Source: Palsa-504 sp963705835 (GTDB lineage: Bacteria; Actinomycetota; Actinomycetes; Streptosporangiales; Streptosporangiaceae). From it: a stretch of 64,000 bases of DNA. Below, one piece after another: positions 45,614 through 54,408 of this stretch (within the stretch, counting starts at the first letter, position 1; every line of letters begins with the position of its first letter). The DNA is taken from contig CAVPLC010000078.1 in NCBI GenBank assembly GCA_963705835.1, forward strand, positions 222,193 to 286,192, read 5' to 3'. Made by a program: the position numbers and the translations under genes. The notes under the pieces were generated by a model. It was not told the DNA's origin. It searched no databases and worked only from the letters and a program-made list of their open reading frames with translations.

Positions 45614-47200
45614 TTAGCGGAGGCGACGCCGGGCGCCGCGGCGGCGCTCGCTCGGCCGGCGGACGGGTTCTCCTGCTTCGGTGGCCGCGGCGCGCAACGC
45701 CGCGCCGTACTCGGCCACGGCGTCGACCAGGGCCGTCATCGACGGCTTGGGCGCCGTCACGTCGACCCGCAGCCCGAACTCCGCGGCGGTCTTCGCGGTC
45801 TGCGGGCCGATGACCCCGATCACCGTGACCGCGTGCGGCTTGCCGGCGATGCCGACCAGGTTCCTGACCGTCGAGGACGAGGTGAACAGCACGGCGTCGA
45901 AACCGCCGCCCTTGATCGCCTCGCGGACCGGGGCGGGCGGTGGCGCGGCGCGCACCGTCCGGTAAGCGGTGACGTCCTCGGCCTCCCAGCCGAGGTCGAT
46001 CAGAGCGGCCAGCAGGGTCTCGGTGGCGATGTCGGCCCGGGGCAGCAGCACCCGGTTGATCGGGTCGAGCACGTCGTCGTACGGCGGCCAGACCGCGGCC
46101 AGGCCCTCGGCCGACTGGTCCGCGTCCGGGACCAGGTCCGGCCTGATGCCGAAGTCGAGCAGGGCCGCCGACGTCTGCTCGCCCACCGCGGCCACCTTGA
46201 CCCCGGCGAACGCCCGCGCGTCCAGGCCGTACTCCTCGAACCGCTCCCGCACCGCGCGGACCGCGTTCACCGAGGTGAACGCGACCCACTGGTACCGGCC
46301 CGTGACCAGGCCCTTGACCGCGCGCTCCATCTGCTGGGGCGTCCGCGGCGGCTCCACCGCGATCGTCGGGACCTCCTCGGGCACGGCCCCGTACTCACGC
46401 AGCCGCTGCGACACCACGGCGGCCTGCTCCTTGGTGCGGGGCACCAGGATCCGCCAGCCGAACAGCGGCTTGGTCTCGAACCACGACAGCTCGTCCCGCG
46501 CCGCCACCGCCTCGCCGACCACGGCGATGGCCGGGCCCCTGGTGTTGGCCAGGGACACCCCGGCCGCCTTGAGGTCGGGCCCGATGCGGCCGAGGGTGGA
46601 GACCACGGTCTGCTGCGCGCTCGTCGTGCCGTCCCAGGTGATGGCGAACGGGGTCGTCTCCGGCCAGCCCGCCGCCACCAGCATCTTGCCCATCTCGGCC
46701 GGGGCCGCGTCGGCGCCGAGCACCACGAGGGTCGCCGGGCTGTACGCCACCCGGCTGACCTCGGCCGCGTGGATGACCCGCAGTTCGCCGTTCGGCTCAC
46801 TGGCCAGCGGGATGCCCGCGTACGTCGGGACCGCGGTGACCAGCGGCACGCCAGGGACGATCTCGAACCTTACCCCGGCCTTGGCGCACGCGGTCGCGTC
46901 GGCCGCCGCGCGGCCCAGCAGCGGATCGCCGCCGTACAGCCGGACCGCGAGCTGGCCGTCCTCGGCGGCCCGCACCAGGACGCCGGCCGCCGCGCCGTCG
47001 GCCGGGTCTTCCAGGCGGGCGCCGGGACTCATGTGACGCCGCGCGATGGCCGCCTGGTCGGCGCCCGCGACCACCACGGCGGCCTGGCCGAGCAGTTCGG
47101 CCCCGCGGACCGTCAGCAGCCCCTCGTCGCCGGGGCCCGCGCCCACGAGGGCCACCCATCCCGCGGTCGGCCGCTCTACGGAGTCTTGACTAGCGCTCAC
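45614..47200 (-). CDS. hemD: fused uroporphyrinogen-III C-methyltransferase / uroporphyrinogen-III synthase
   Basis: In this 528-residue protein residues about 15-255 are a tetrapyrrole methylase domain (VALVGAGPGDEGLLTVRGAE, RLYGGDPLLGR, EIVPGVPLVTAVPTYAGIPL). Residues about 265-505 are the two-lobed HemD synthase (WRILVPRTKEQAAVVS, YQWVAFTSVNAVRAVRERF, DAVLFTSSSTVRNLVG, VIGVIGPQTAKTAAEFG). It closes hydroxymethylbilane to uroporphyrinogen III and may methylate it towards precorrin-2. A basic tail ends the protein. Fusion of this type is normal in actinobacteria. Confidence 0.93.
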   Translation of the reverse strand: MSASQDSVERPTAGWVALVGAGPGDEGLLTVRGAELLGQAAVVVAGADQAAIARRHMSPGARLEDPADGAAAGVLVRAAEDGQLAVRLYGGDPLLGRAAADATACAKAGVRFEIVPGVPLVTAVPTYAGIPLASEPNGELRVIHAAEVSRVAYSPATLVVLGADAAPAEMGKMLVAAGWPETTPFAITWDGTTSAQQTVVSTLGRIGPDLKAAGVSLANTRGPAIAVVGEAVAARDELSWFETKPLFGWRILVPRTKEQAAVVSQRLREYGAVPEEVPTIAVEPPRTPQQMERAVKGLVTGRYQWVAFTSVNAVRAVRERFEEYGLDARAFAGVKVAAVGEQTSAALLDFGIRPDLVPDADQSAEGLAAVWPPYDDVLDPINRVLLPRADIATETLLAALIDLGWEAEDVTAYRTVRAAPPPAPVREAIKGGGFDAVLFTSSSTVRNLVGIAGKPHAVTVIGVIGPQTAKTAAEFGLRVDVTAPKPSMTALVDAVAEYGAALRAAATEAGEPVRRPSERRRGARRRLR

Positions 47201-47206
47201 TACACA

Positions 47207-48142
47207 TCATTCCTGCTGCTCGTCCGGTACCTGCTGCTCGCTGATGAGATCGAAGGCCCCGCGGCCCAGCAGTTCCGCCGCGAGGTCACGGCCGAGCCGC
47301 TGCGCGTCGGCCGCGGGGGCGCTGCCGTGCGCGCGCAGCACGCGGCTGCCGTCGGTGCTCATGACCGCGGCCCGCATCGTTATCTGCCCGCCTCCCGCCG
47401 CGTACGCGCCGATCGGGGCGCTGCAGCCGGCCTCGAGCGCCTCGAGCAGGCTGCGCTCCGCGGTGACGGCGGCCACGCTCGCCTCGTCGGTCGCCGTCGC
47501 GAGCAGCGCGGCCAGCTCGGGATCACCGTCGCGGCACTCGACGGCCAGCGCTCCCTGGCCGGGCGCGGGCAGCATCTCGTCGGGCTCGAAGACCTGGGTG
47601 ACGGCGTGCACGTACCCGATCCTGGCCAGCCCGGCGTAGGCCAGCACCACTCCGTCCAGCTCGCCGTCGGTCACCTTGCCCAGCCTGGTGCCTGCGTTCC
47701 CGCGGATCGGCACGCACCGCAGGTCGGCGCGGAGCCCGAGCAGTTGCGCGGCCCGCCGCGGTGAGCCGGTCCCGATCCGGGCGCCGGGCGGGAGATCGGC
47801 CAGCTTGGCGCCGTCCCGTGCCACCAGCGCGTCCCTCGGGTCGTCCCGGGCCGGCACGGCGGCCAGGACGATGCCCGCCGCGGGCCCGGTCGGCAGGTCC
47901 TTCAGCGAGTGCACGGCCAGGTCCACCTCGCCGCCGAGCAGGGCCTCGCGCAGCGCGCTGACGAACACGCCGGTCCCGCCGATCTGGGTGAGCTGCGCCC
48001 GGCTGACGTCGCCCAGCGTCGTCACGCCGACGATCTCCACCCGGCATCCGGTCCGCTCGGTGATCAGGTCCGCGACCTGGCGGGACTGCGCGATGGCCAT
48101 CGGGCTCCTGCGGCTGCCGAGCCGCAGTGTCCGCTCTCTCAC
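47207..48142 (-). CDS. hemC: hydroxymethylbilane synthase (porphobilinogen deaminase)
   Basis: The 311-residue protein has LRLGSRRSPMAIAQSRQVAD at the N-terminus, KDLPTGPAAGIVLAAVPARDDPRDAL and GTGSPRRAAQLLGLRADL. ERSLLEALEAGCSAPIGAYA carries the cysteine that holds the dipyrromethane cofactor. It polymerises four porphobilinogens. It ends six bases before the cobA/hemD start and follows hemA by 39 bases. Confidence 0.95.
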   Translation of the reverse strand: MRERTLRLGSRRSPMAIAQSRQVADLITERTGCRVEIVGVTTLGDVSRAQLTQIGGTGVFVSALREALLGGEVDLAVHSLKDLPTGPAAGIVLAAVPARDDPRDALVARDGAKLADLPPGARIGTGSPRRAAQLLGLRADLRCVPIRGNAGTRLGKVTDGELDGVVLAYAGLARIGYVHAVTQVFEPDEMLPAPGQGALAVECRDGDPELAALLATATDEASVAAVTAERSLLEALEAGCSAPIGAYAAGGGQITMRAAVMSTDGSRVLRAHGSAPAADAQRLGRDLAAELLGRGAFDLISEQQVPDEQQE

Positions 48143-48181
48143 CGGTGTACCTCCTCGGCCGCCTCCGCCGCGCGGAGCTGA

Positions 48182-49616
48182 TCAGGTTGGCTGGTCACCG
48201 TGCGCCTCGTGCTCTATGGCGGCGCGGGTGACCGCCTCGACCGCACGCGGGTCGAGGTCGAACAGAACCCGCAGGGCCGCGGCGTACTCCTCGCCCCCGG
48301 GAGATCCCGCGAGCTCCTTGACCCGTACGGTCGGCGCGTGCAATAGCTTGTCTACCACTCGGCGCACCGTCTGGGCTATTTCATCCAGCACATGCGCGCT
48401 CGGGCCGTCCGCGCTGAGCCGGCCGGCCAGCCGGGCCAGCTCGGCGTCGACCACCGTGGCCGCCTTGGCCCGCAGGGCGACCACCGTCGGCGCGACCCTC
48501 GCGGCGTCGACCGCCGACCGGTACGCGGCCAGCTCGGCCTCGCAGATGGATCGCACCGCGGCGACGTCGTCCGCCCCGGCGGCGGTCCCGTGCTCGGTGA
48601 GCTGGTCCATGCCGATCACGACCGCGCCCGGCAAGCCGGTCACGGCCGGTTCCACGTCGCGTGGCATCGCGAGGTCGAGGAACACGAGCGGGCCGCGCCC
48701 GCCGGCGGCCTGCCGGTCCGCGAGCGCGGCGGCGGCCGCCTCGCGGGTGATGACATAGCCGGCCGCGCCGGTGCAGGAGATGACGATGTCCGCGGCCGCC
48801 ATGGCGGCGGGCAGGTCCGCGAGCGCGGCGACCGTCGCGGCGACCTGGACCCCGACCTGGGGCCGACCTGGGGCCGACCTGGGCGGCGAGGCGCTCCGCG
48901 TGCCTGCGGGTCCGGTTGGCCACGGCGATGCCGGCCGCGCCGCTCCTGGCCGCCGTGGCCGCCGCCAGCGCGCTCATCGAGCCCGCGCCGACGATGAGGA
49001 TGTCGCGGCCGGCCAGCCCCGGCCCGTCCTGCGCCGTGCTGTCCTGCGCCGTGCCGTCCTGCGCCGGGCCGAGGTCGGAGGCGGCGAGGCTGGCCGCGGC
49101 GAGCTCAATTCCCACGCTGACCAGGCTCTGGCCTGCCCGCCCGATGCCGGTCTCGGTCCGGGCCCGCTTGCCGGCCCGCAGCGCCATCCGGCCGAGCTCG
49201 CTCAGGACCCGGCCGACGGTGCCGTGCTCGCCGGCCAGCTTGAGTGCCGACCGCACCTGGCCGAGGATCTGCCCCTCGCCGACCACCACCGACTCAAGAC
49301 CGCAGGTCACGTCCAGCAGGTGGCCCACCGCGCGGTCCTCGTAGTGCACGTACAGGTGCGGGGTGAGCTCCCGGGCCGGGACGCCGCAATGGCGCGCGAG
49401 CAGTTCGGCGATGGCCGTCACGCCGGCGTGGAAGCGGTCCACGTCGGCGTAGATCTCGACCCGGCTGCAGGTCGAGACGACGAAGGTCTCCGCCACCGGC
49501 TCGGCGAGGGCCACGTCGCTGAGCAGCTTGGCCAGCGTGTCCCCGCTCACCGCGGCCCGCTCCAGGATCGCCACCGGCGCGCTCTTGTGGCTGAGCCCGA
49601 CCACCAGCACACTCAC
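48182..49616 (-). CDS. hemA: glutamyl-tRNA reductase, frame broken at an 11-base tandem repeat
   Basis: The N-terminal part has GLSHKSAPVAILERAA, the catalytic FVVSTCSRVEIYADVD, GLESVVVGEGQILGQV and the Rossmann motif ILIVGAGSMSALAAA. Past AERLAAQVG the frame is lost at two copies of an 11-base unit (48858-48879). The protein resumes as AADIVISCTGAAGYVITREA and the C-terminal dimerisation helices. Removing both copies, or having three, restores one continuous frame. A separate in-frame 15-base triple repeat near 49025-49070 encodes AQDGTAQDSTAQDG. The enzyme makes glutamate-1-semialdehyde, the first step to haem. Confidence 0.88.
48858..48879. repeat. two tandem 11-base units inside hemA
   Basis: TGGGGCCGACC is repeated exactly at 48858-48868 and 48869-48879 and preceded by a similar GGACCCCGACC. 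Eleven is not a multiple of three, so copy number decides the hemA frame: zero or three copies give an open frame, one or two do not. Confidence 0.85.
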
Positions 49617-49627
49617 CGGGCCGCCGC

Positions 49628-50437
49628 CTACGCCTGGGCCGCGAGTTCGGGGGTCGCGGGCGGTCTCGGGCCGGCCGGCTCGTGGTGGCGTCGCGGGCGC
49701 AGCCCGTTGACGGCCGCGCCGCGCCCGTCCGCCGCCGGGCTCTGGTCGTGGGCCGGCTCGGATTCGGGCCTGGCCGCCGACCTGCGCTGGGCGTGGAAGG
49801 CGAGAATCTGCAGCTCGATGGACAGATCAACCTTCCGCACGTCCACCCCCTCCGGCACGCTCAGCACGAGCGGAGCGAAGTTGAGGATGCTCGTGACGCC
49901 CGCCGAGACGAGCCGGTCGCACACGGCCTGCGCGGACCCGGCGGGGGTGGCGATCACGCCGATCGCTACCTTGTGCCGGGTCACCAGGGCTTCGAGCTCG
50001 TCGACGTGGCGGACCGTCAGCCTCGCGATCCTGCTGCCCACGATGGCCGGGTCGCTGTCCAGCATGGCCGCGATCGTGAAGCCGCGGGAGACGAACCCGC
50101 CGTAGTTCGCCAGGGCGCGGCCCAGGTTCCCGGCGCCCACGATGACCACCGGCCAGTCCTGGGTCAGGCCCAGGGTCCTTGACACCTGGTAGACGAGGTA
50201 GTCCACGTCGTAGCCGACCCCCCTGATCCCGTAGGAGCCCAGGTGGGAAAGGTCCTTGCGGAGCTTGGCCGAGTTGACGCCGGCGGCGGCGGCGAGTTCC
50301 TCGCTCGCCACCGTGCTGATGCCCCGTTCGGCCAGGCCGTACAGCGCCCGCAGGTACACCGGCAGCCGCGCCACTGTAGCCTCAGGTATCCCGCCCGTCT
50401 GGCCGCTGATCTCTGGCGGCATTACGTTACTGTGCAT
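49628..50437 (-). CDS. rex: redox-sensing transcriptional repressor Rex
   Basis: The 269-residue protein has a winged-helix N-terminus (ATVARLPVYLRALYGLAERG, AAAAGVNSAKLRKDLSHLGS, GIRGVGYDVDYLV), a Rossmann domain with VVIVGAGNLGRALANYGG, and the domain-swap helix near ELQILAFHAQRR. Rex senses the NADH/NAD+ ratio and represses respiratory and haem genes. A long Ala/Pro/Arg tail (about 45 residues) is extra. It heads the rex-hemA-hemC-hemD-hemB order and has an operator-like site 50 bases upstream, so it is likely self-regulating. Confidence 0.94.
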   Translation of the reverse strand: MHSNVMPPEISGQTGGIPEATVARLPVYLRALYGLAERGISTVASEELAAAAGVNSAKLRKDLSHLGSYGIRGVGYDVDYLVYQVSRTLGLTQDWPVVIVGAGNLGRALANYGGFVSRGFTIAAMLDSDPAIVGSRIARLTVRHVDELEALVTRHKVAIGVIATPAGSAQAVCDRLVSAGVTSILNFAPLVLSVPEGVDVRKVDLSIELQILAFHAQRRSAARPESEPAHDQSPAADGRGAAVNGLRPRRHHEPAGPRPPATPELAAQA

Positions 50438-50486
50438 CGCGGCAGCGCTCCCTGGAGTCGGGGCCTCCTGACTTCACGGTACGCCT

Positions 50487-50504
50487 TTGTGCATGGGTTC
50501 ACAA
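50487..50504. promoter_or_regulatory. Rex operator (ROP)
   Basis: TTGTGCATGGGTTCACAA matches the Rex consensus TTGTGAANNNNTTCACAA with one mismatch. It lies within the longer inverted repeat CTTTGTG/CACAAAG. It is between the glutaredoxin stop and the rex start. In S. coelicolor Rex is known to repress its own rex-hem operon from such a site. Confidence 0.8.
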
Positions 50505-50521
50505 AGTCGACGGCTGGCCAT

Positions 50522-50557
50522 CCGGATTCCTCACGAAGGCCGGATTCCTCACGAAGG
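50522..50557. repeat. perfect 18-base tandem duplication at the end of the glutaredoxin gene
   Basis: CCGGATTCCTCACGAAGG occurs at 50522-50539 and 50540-50557. It duplicates the last codons and stop of the glutaredoxin gene. The length is a multiple of three and the first-met stop is unchanged, so the protein is unaffected. Confidence 0.95.
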
Positions 50558-50848
50558 CCTGCCGAGCGCGGCCCGCAGCCGGGCCTCGCCCACCCGCCAG
50601 AAGTCGATCTGCACCCCGTCGACCAGGGTTACGGGGATCTTGTCCCAGTACTCCCGCATGTCCTCGGGCGAGGCGGTGATGTCCCGCTCCTCCCAGCCGA
50701 CGCCCAGATCGCCGGCTACCCGCTCGATGACCGCCCGCGCGTCGTCGCACAGGTGGCAGCCCGGGCGGGCCAGCAACGTGATCCGCGGCCCGCCCGGCTG
50801 AGCGGCCTTGGCTCCGGCCTCGGCTCCGGCGGCCACCTCAGATGCCAC
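50549..50848 (-). CDS. glutaredoxin-like protein
   Basis: The 99-residue protein shows a thioredoxin-type fold with ITLLARPGCHLCDDARAVIE (CxxC active site) and the cis-Pro loop IPVTLVDGVQIDFWRV. This DUF836-like glutaredoxin stands directly upstream of rex in many actinobacteria. It probably reduces disulfides with mycothiol-dependent partners (inference). Its start overlaps the end of the membrane-ABM gene by 11 bases. Confidence 0.85.
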   Translation of the reverse strand: MASEVAAGAEAGAKAAQPGGPRITLLARPGCHLCDDARAVIERVAGDLGVGWEERDITASPEDMREYWDKIPVTLVDGVQIDFWRVGEARLRAALGRPS

Positions 50849-52373
50849 CGTGGCGTCCGCCCGCCGAAGGCAGCCGCCGGTCCGGACCCGGCGGCAGCGG
50901 CTCGAGAGACTCGGGCCTGCGGGTTCCCTGGGTTCCGGGGTTCCGGCCGGGCGGCAGCGCCGCCCGCGGTACGGGCGGCGCGGCCTCGCCCGGGGACGGC
51001 GGGTTCGGCAGCGGGGCGACCTTGGCGTATTTCAGCCTTAGTTCGATGACGTTGGTCGCGAGCACGCACGACCGCCGCTCGGCGACGAAACGCTGCATAT
51101 ATGGCTGGCTCTCATGGCTGTCGAATGCGGCCCGGTCGCGGTAAATCTCATAGAAGATCCGCTGCATTGGAGCGTTAGGCACGAGGTGAATGACATACAC
51201 CAGGGTGTCGGGCTCTCTGGCGCTCACCTCCTCCGCCGTTTGCTCGGCGAGCCGGTCGAAATCGGCGACCCGGTCATCGAGCAGGGTGAATATCAAGATC
51301 CGGCCGTACGGTCTGGCCGGCGCAGGGGCCGACGTAGGGACCGGTGATCCGGCCCGGTGGGCGGGCGCACCGAATTCGTCCCCGGCCGCGGCCAGCACCG
51401 CATCCGGCACCGTGGCATCCGGCGGCGGGACGGGACGCCTGTCGGGCGCGCCCGGCGGACTGACGTACGGCCTGGGGCCGGCCGATCCCGCGTCGCCGCG
51501 AAACCGCTCCGGACCAGGAGACCCCGGCGGGGCCGGCCGCCGGCCCGGATCCGGCCACTGGCCAGGCTCGGCCTCCTCGCCGGGCGGATAGGGTCCCTTG
51601 ACCGGTTCCCGCAGGCCGCCCGCGCTGCGCCGGGTTCGCGGTGCGCCGCCGGCCGCCGCACGACCCCGGTCATCTCCGGCCGGCCTGGCCGGGCCGGGCA
51701 GGCGATCGAGCCTGGTCGCGCCGAACCAGGCGAGCGCGGCCGCCGCCATGCCGATCAGCGGGTAGGCCGACCTGTCCGGCAGCGAGAAGCGGAGCCCGGC
51801 GGTAATGAGCACGGCGAGGCCGACCGGAGCGGCGCCGGTCAGCGCACGGCGCATGCGCGGGTCGTTCCTGGCTTGCATCGCGGCCAGGATCGTGGCCGCG
51901 ACCGTGATGAGGACCGCCACGACCTGGGTGGCGTCCACGGCATAGTGCGACGGCGGCTGGTAATGCTGATCAGCGAGCGGCCAGGACTTGCCGAACGCCG
52001 TTGCGGTCAGCGGGTCGGTGGCCAGGATCACGATCCCGATGACGGTCAGCGCGCCGCACACCAGCCTGGCCCCGAACCGGGCGGCCTCGCCCGGCCAGAC
52101 CTGCTCGGCCAGCCCCCAGGCCAGCCACAGCGGGGCCAGCAGCAGCGCACCCAGCTGGACGGCACGGAACGTGGCCGGGCTGAAGCCTCTTTCGAAGCCC
52201 ATGCTCTCGGCGGCCAGAGCCACCGTCAGGGCCAGGGTCGCGGCGGTCCATACGATCAGGGCGATCCTCGGCTGCGTGATCCTTTGCTGGCGAACGCACC
52301 GCCCGGCGAGCACGCCGGTGGCCACGGCCGCGACCAGCACGCCCGCGAACCCGATCAGGACCGGAGCAGACAT
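50838..52373 (-). CDS. multi-helix membrane protein fused to an antibiotic-biosynthesis-monooxygenase (ABM) domain
   Basis: In this 511-residue protein residues about 1-225 have seven hydrophobic helices (VLIGFAGVLVAAVATGVLAG, IALIVWTAATLALTVALAAE and others). Residues about 230-365 are a disordered Pro/Arg/Gly linker. Residues about 370-460 are a ferredoxin-like ABM domain (YGRILIFTLLDDRVADFDRL, VYVIHLVPNAPMQRIFYEIY, YMQRFVAERRSCVLATNVIE). A Pro-rich tail follows. ABM domains degrade haem or oxidise quinones in other proteins. Placed upstream of glutaredoxin, rex and hem genes, a haem- or quinone-sensing role is attractive but unproven. Confidence 0.75.
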   Translation of the reverse strand: MSAPVLIGFAGVLVAAVATGVLAGRCVRQQRITQPRIALIVWTAATLALTVALAAESMGFERGFSPATFRAVQLGALLLAPLWLAWGLAEQVWPGEAARFGARLVCGALTVIGIVILATDPLTATAFGKSWPLADQHYQPPSHYAVDATQVVAVLITVAATILAAMQARNDPRMRRALTGAAPVGLAVLITAGLRFSLPDRSAYPLIGMAAAALAWFGATRLDRLPGPARPAGDDRGRAAAGGAPRTRRSAGGLREPVKGPYPPGEEAEPGQWPDPGRRPAPPGSPGPERFRGDAGSAGPRPYVSPPGAPDRRPVPPPDATVPDAVLAAAGDEFGAPAHRAGSPVPTSAPAPARPYGRILIFTLLDDRVADFDRLAEQTAEEVSAREPDTLVYVIHLVPNAPMQRIFYEIYRDRAAFDSHESQPYMQRFVAERRSCVLATNVIELRLKYAKVAPLPNPPSPGEAAPPVPRAALPPGRNPGTQGTRRPESLEPLPPGPDRRLPSAGGRHGGI

Positions 52374-52429
52374 TTAGTCCCTATGGTGCCCGATACCCGG
52401 CCGCGCCGGGACCATCACGACCGAGCAGG

Positions 52430-52528
52430 CTACTTCTTGTTCCTGCGCTGGATACGCGTCTTCTTCAGGAGCTTGCGGTGCTTCTTCTTGGCCATGCGCT
52501 TGCGGCGCTTCTTGATGACAGAGCCCAC
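52430..52528 (-). CDS. ribosomal protein bS22 (AURKAIP1/COX24 domain), 32 residues
   Basis: A GTG at 52526-52528 with AAGGGTGG upstream opens a 32-residue, very basic peptide: GSVIKKRRKRMAKKKHRKLL, then KKTRIQRRNKK, TAG. This is the conserved actinobacterial small-subunit protein bS22. It is separated from both neighbours and has its own leader. Confidence 0.95.
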   Translation of the reverse strand: MGSVIKKRRKRMAKKKHRKLLKKTRIQRRNKK

Positions 52529-52832
52529 GGAACCACCCTTCTCGGCATTGCGGATGACGGGCACGCCAACACGCTCGCCCGGTCAGGGCGGCTGAACACA
52601 CACCCAACGTTAGAGGTTACCCCTGATACGCCGTGCTAGTGCCGGGGACCGTGGCCACGGGGCCTTGACCCGGCGCAACCAGGCCGGTGAGCAGGCACAT
52701 GCCAACGGCGGCCAGGCCCTTGCGGCGCTCGTTTCGCGCCGCCCGCCCTGCAGGCCCGGATCCCCGAGGTACCGGGATCCGGCCTTGGCGCCCCCCCTGA
52801 CCCGGATGTCCTCACCCGGTGTCAGTCTTAGC
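52529..52832 (-). promoter_or_regulatory. intergenic region with bS22 promoter and HTH-gene terminator
   Basis: The 304-base gap holds the leader of bS22 and a strong palindrome CCGGATCCC (52756-52764) with GGGATCCGG (52774-52782) around a 9-base loop. It lies 50 bases past the end of the HTH gene on the minus strand, so it probably stops that transcript. No gene is seen here. Confidence 0.5.
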
Positions 52833-53033
52833 TCACCCGGTACCGACGAAGGCAGCCCTCAGGTACTGATTGACTGCCTGCTCGGGGACCCGGAAGGAAC
52901 GTCCGACACGGATCGCTTCCAGTTCGCCGGAGTGCACCAAGCGATACACGGTCATCTTTGACACGCGCATGATCAAGGCCACTTCGGCAACGGTGAGAAA
53001 TCTTACGTCGCTAAGGGGGGTTTCGCCTGCCAT
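52833..53033 (-). CDS. excisionase-family helix-turn-helix DNA-binding protein
   Basis: The 66-residue protein from MAGETPLSDVRFLTVAEVAL continues IMRVSKMTVYRLVHSGELEA and IRVGRSFRVPEQAVNQYL, the AlpA/Xis-like MerR-type winged helix. GAAGAGG precedes the ATG at 53031-53033. An open frame continues upstream but without family features. Near-identical stand-alone proteins are universal in actinobacteria at this place and are not linked to a prophage. It probably acts as a nucleoid-associated or housekeeping regulator (inference). Confidence 0.88.
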   Translation of the reverse strand: MAGETPLSDVRFLTVAEVALIMRVSKMTVYRLVHSGELEAIRVGRSFRVPEQAVNQYLRAAFVGTG

Positions 53034-53229
53034 CCAGTTGCCTCTTCCGCACGAAGCCGAGCACTTGACGGGATTCAGCGCACCAGTCACGTACGTCTCC
53101 AGAGTAAGTCCCGTACAGAAAAGAGCAACCCCGTCCATAGCCTCATTGTTGTTACCGTTCGGCCGCAATCCCCCATACCATGCCAAAGACCAACGACCCG
53201 GCCCGCCCGCTAGGTCATTTCGATCATGG

Positions 53230-54408
53230 TCACATCGGCGGCTGCAGGCCGTGCCAGGCAAAAGTGGCACGGCAGGTGTTGATGATCGAGGCGTCGATCC
53301 GGTCGCCGGGATCGATCCCCGAGGCGGCAGGAATATAGTCCGCGGACTCCCCGTCGGTCATCACCGAGGGCGCGTCTTCGCCCGCCCGGTCGGCGGCCAG
53401 GGACCGCCAGCTGGCCGGGATGGCCAGGCCGGGGTCGACCGGGCGGCCCGCCGCCACCGCCAGCAGGTGGGTCCACGATCTCGGCACGACCTGGACCAGC
53501 TGGTATCCGCCACCGCCGGTGAGCAGCCACCTCCCGCCCGCCGTCTCGTGCGCCAGGTCATGGATCATGACCGCGGCGCGGCGCTGCGCGTCGACGCTGA
53601 GCTCGAGGTGGGCCAGCGGGTCGAGCCGGTGGCTGTCGCAGCCGTGCTGGCTGACCAGGACCTCCGGCCGGAAGGAGCGCAGCAGCGGCGGCACCACGGC
53701 GTCGAACGCCCGCAGCCATCCGGCGTCGCCGGTGCCCGCGGGCAGCGCCACGTTGACCGCGTAGCCACGGCCGTCACCGGTGCCGATCTCCGACGCCAGC
53801 CCGGTTCCCGGAAACAGGGTCGCCGGATGCTCGTGCAGGCTGATCGTCAGCACCCGGGGGTCGTCGTAGAACGCCGCCTGCACGCCGTCGCCGTGATGCA
53901 CGTCCACGTCCACGTAGGCGATTCGCTGCGCGCCTTCGGCCAGCATCCAGGCGATCGCGATGGCGGGGTCGTTGTAGATGCAAAAGCCGCTGGCCGACCG
54001 GCGCATGGCATGGTGCAGCCCGCCGGCGATATTCGCCGCGTGCAGGGCCTCGCCGCGCCAGACCGCGCGGGCCGCGGCCAAGGTGGCCCCCGCGACCAGC
54101 GCGGAGGCCTCATGCATGCCGAAGAAGACCGGGTTGTCGGGGGTCCCGAGCCCGTACCGGCCGTGGCCGAGCCCGTCGCGGCCGGCCTGGCGCACCGCGT
54201 CGATGTAGGCCGCGTCGTGCACCAGCTCGAGCTCGTCCGGCTGCGCCGGCCGTGGGGCCAGCACCGACACCGAGGGCAGGGCCAGCACGCCGAGCTCGCG
54301 CGCCAGCGCCATGGTCAGCTCGACCCGCACCGGCGCGAGCGGATGACCGGGCCCGAAGTCGTACTCGGTCAGGCGCTCATCCCAGGCCAGCGTGAGCGGG
54401 CCGGCCAC
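53230..54408 (-). CDS. acuC: AcuC-type class II histone deacetylase family enzyme
   Basis: The 392-residue protein has the deacetylase landmarks NIAGGLHHAMRRSASGFCIY, NDPAIAIAWML, YVDVDVHHGDGVQAAFYDD and VSQHGCDSHRLDPLAHLELS, with catalytic His pair and zinc Asp/His ligands. It probably removes acetyl or propionyl groups from proteins such as acyl-CoA synthetases. The GTG start shares one base with the proC stop (TAGTG). About 200 bases separate it from the HTH gene. Confidence 0.9.
   Translation of the reverse strand: MAGPLTLAWDERLTEYDFGPGHPLAPVRVELTMALARELGVLALPSVSVLAPRPAQPDELELVHDAAYIDAVRQAGRDGLGHGRYGLGTPDNPVFFGMHEASALVAGATLAAARAVWRGEALHAANIAGGLHHAMRRSASGFCIYNDPAIAIAWMLAEGAQRIAYVDVDVHHGDGVQAAFYDDPRVLTISLHEHPATLFPGTGLASEIGTGDGRGYAVNVALPAGTGDAGWLRAFDAVVPPLLRSFRPEVLVSQHGCDSHRLDPLAHLELSVDAQRRAAVMIHDLAHETAGGRWLLTGGGGYQLVQVVPRSWTHLLAVAAGRPVDPGLAIPASWRSLAADRAGEDAPSVMTDGESADYIPAASGIDPGDRIDASIINTCRATFAWHGLQPPM

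Noticed and set aside
52833..53033. Prophage excisionase
   Set aside because: Although the fold is Xis-like, the small protein lies in a conserved housekeeping context between bS22 and acuC, with no integrase or phage gene around.
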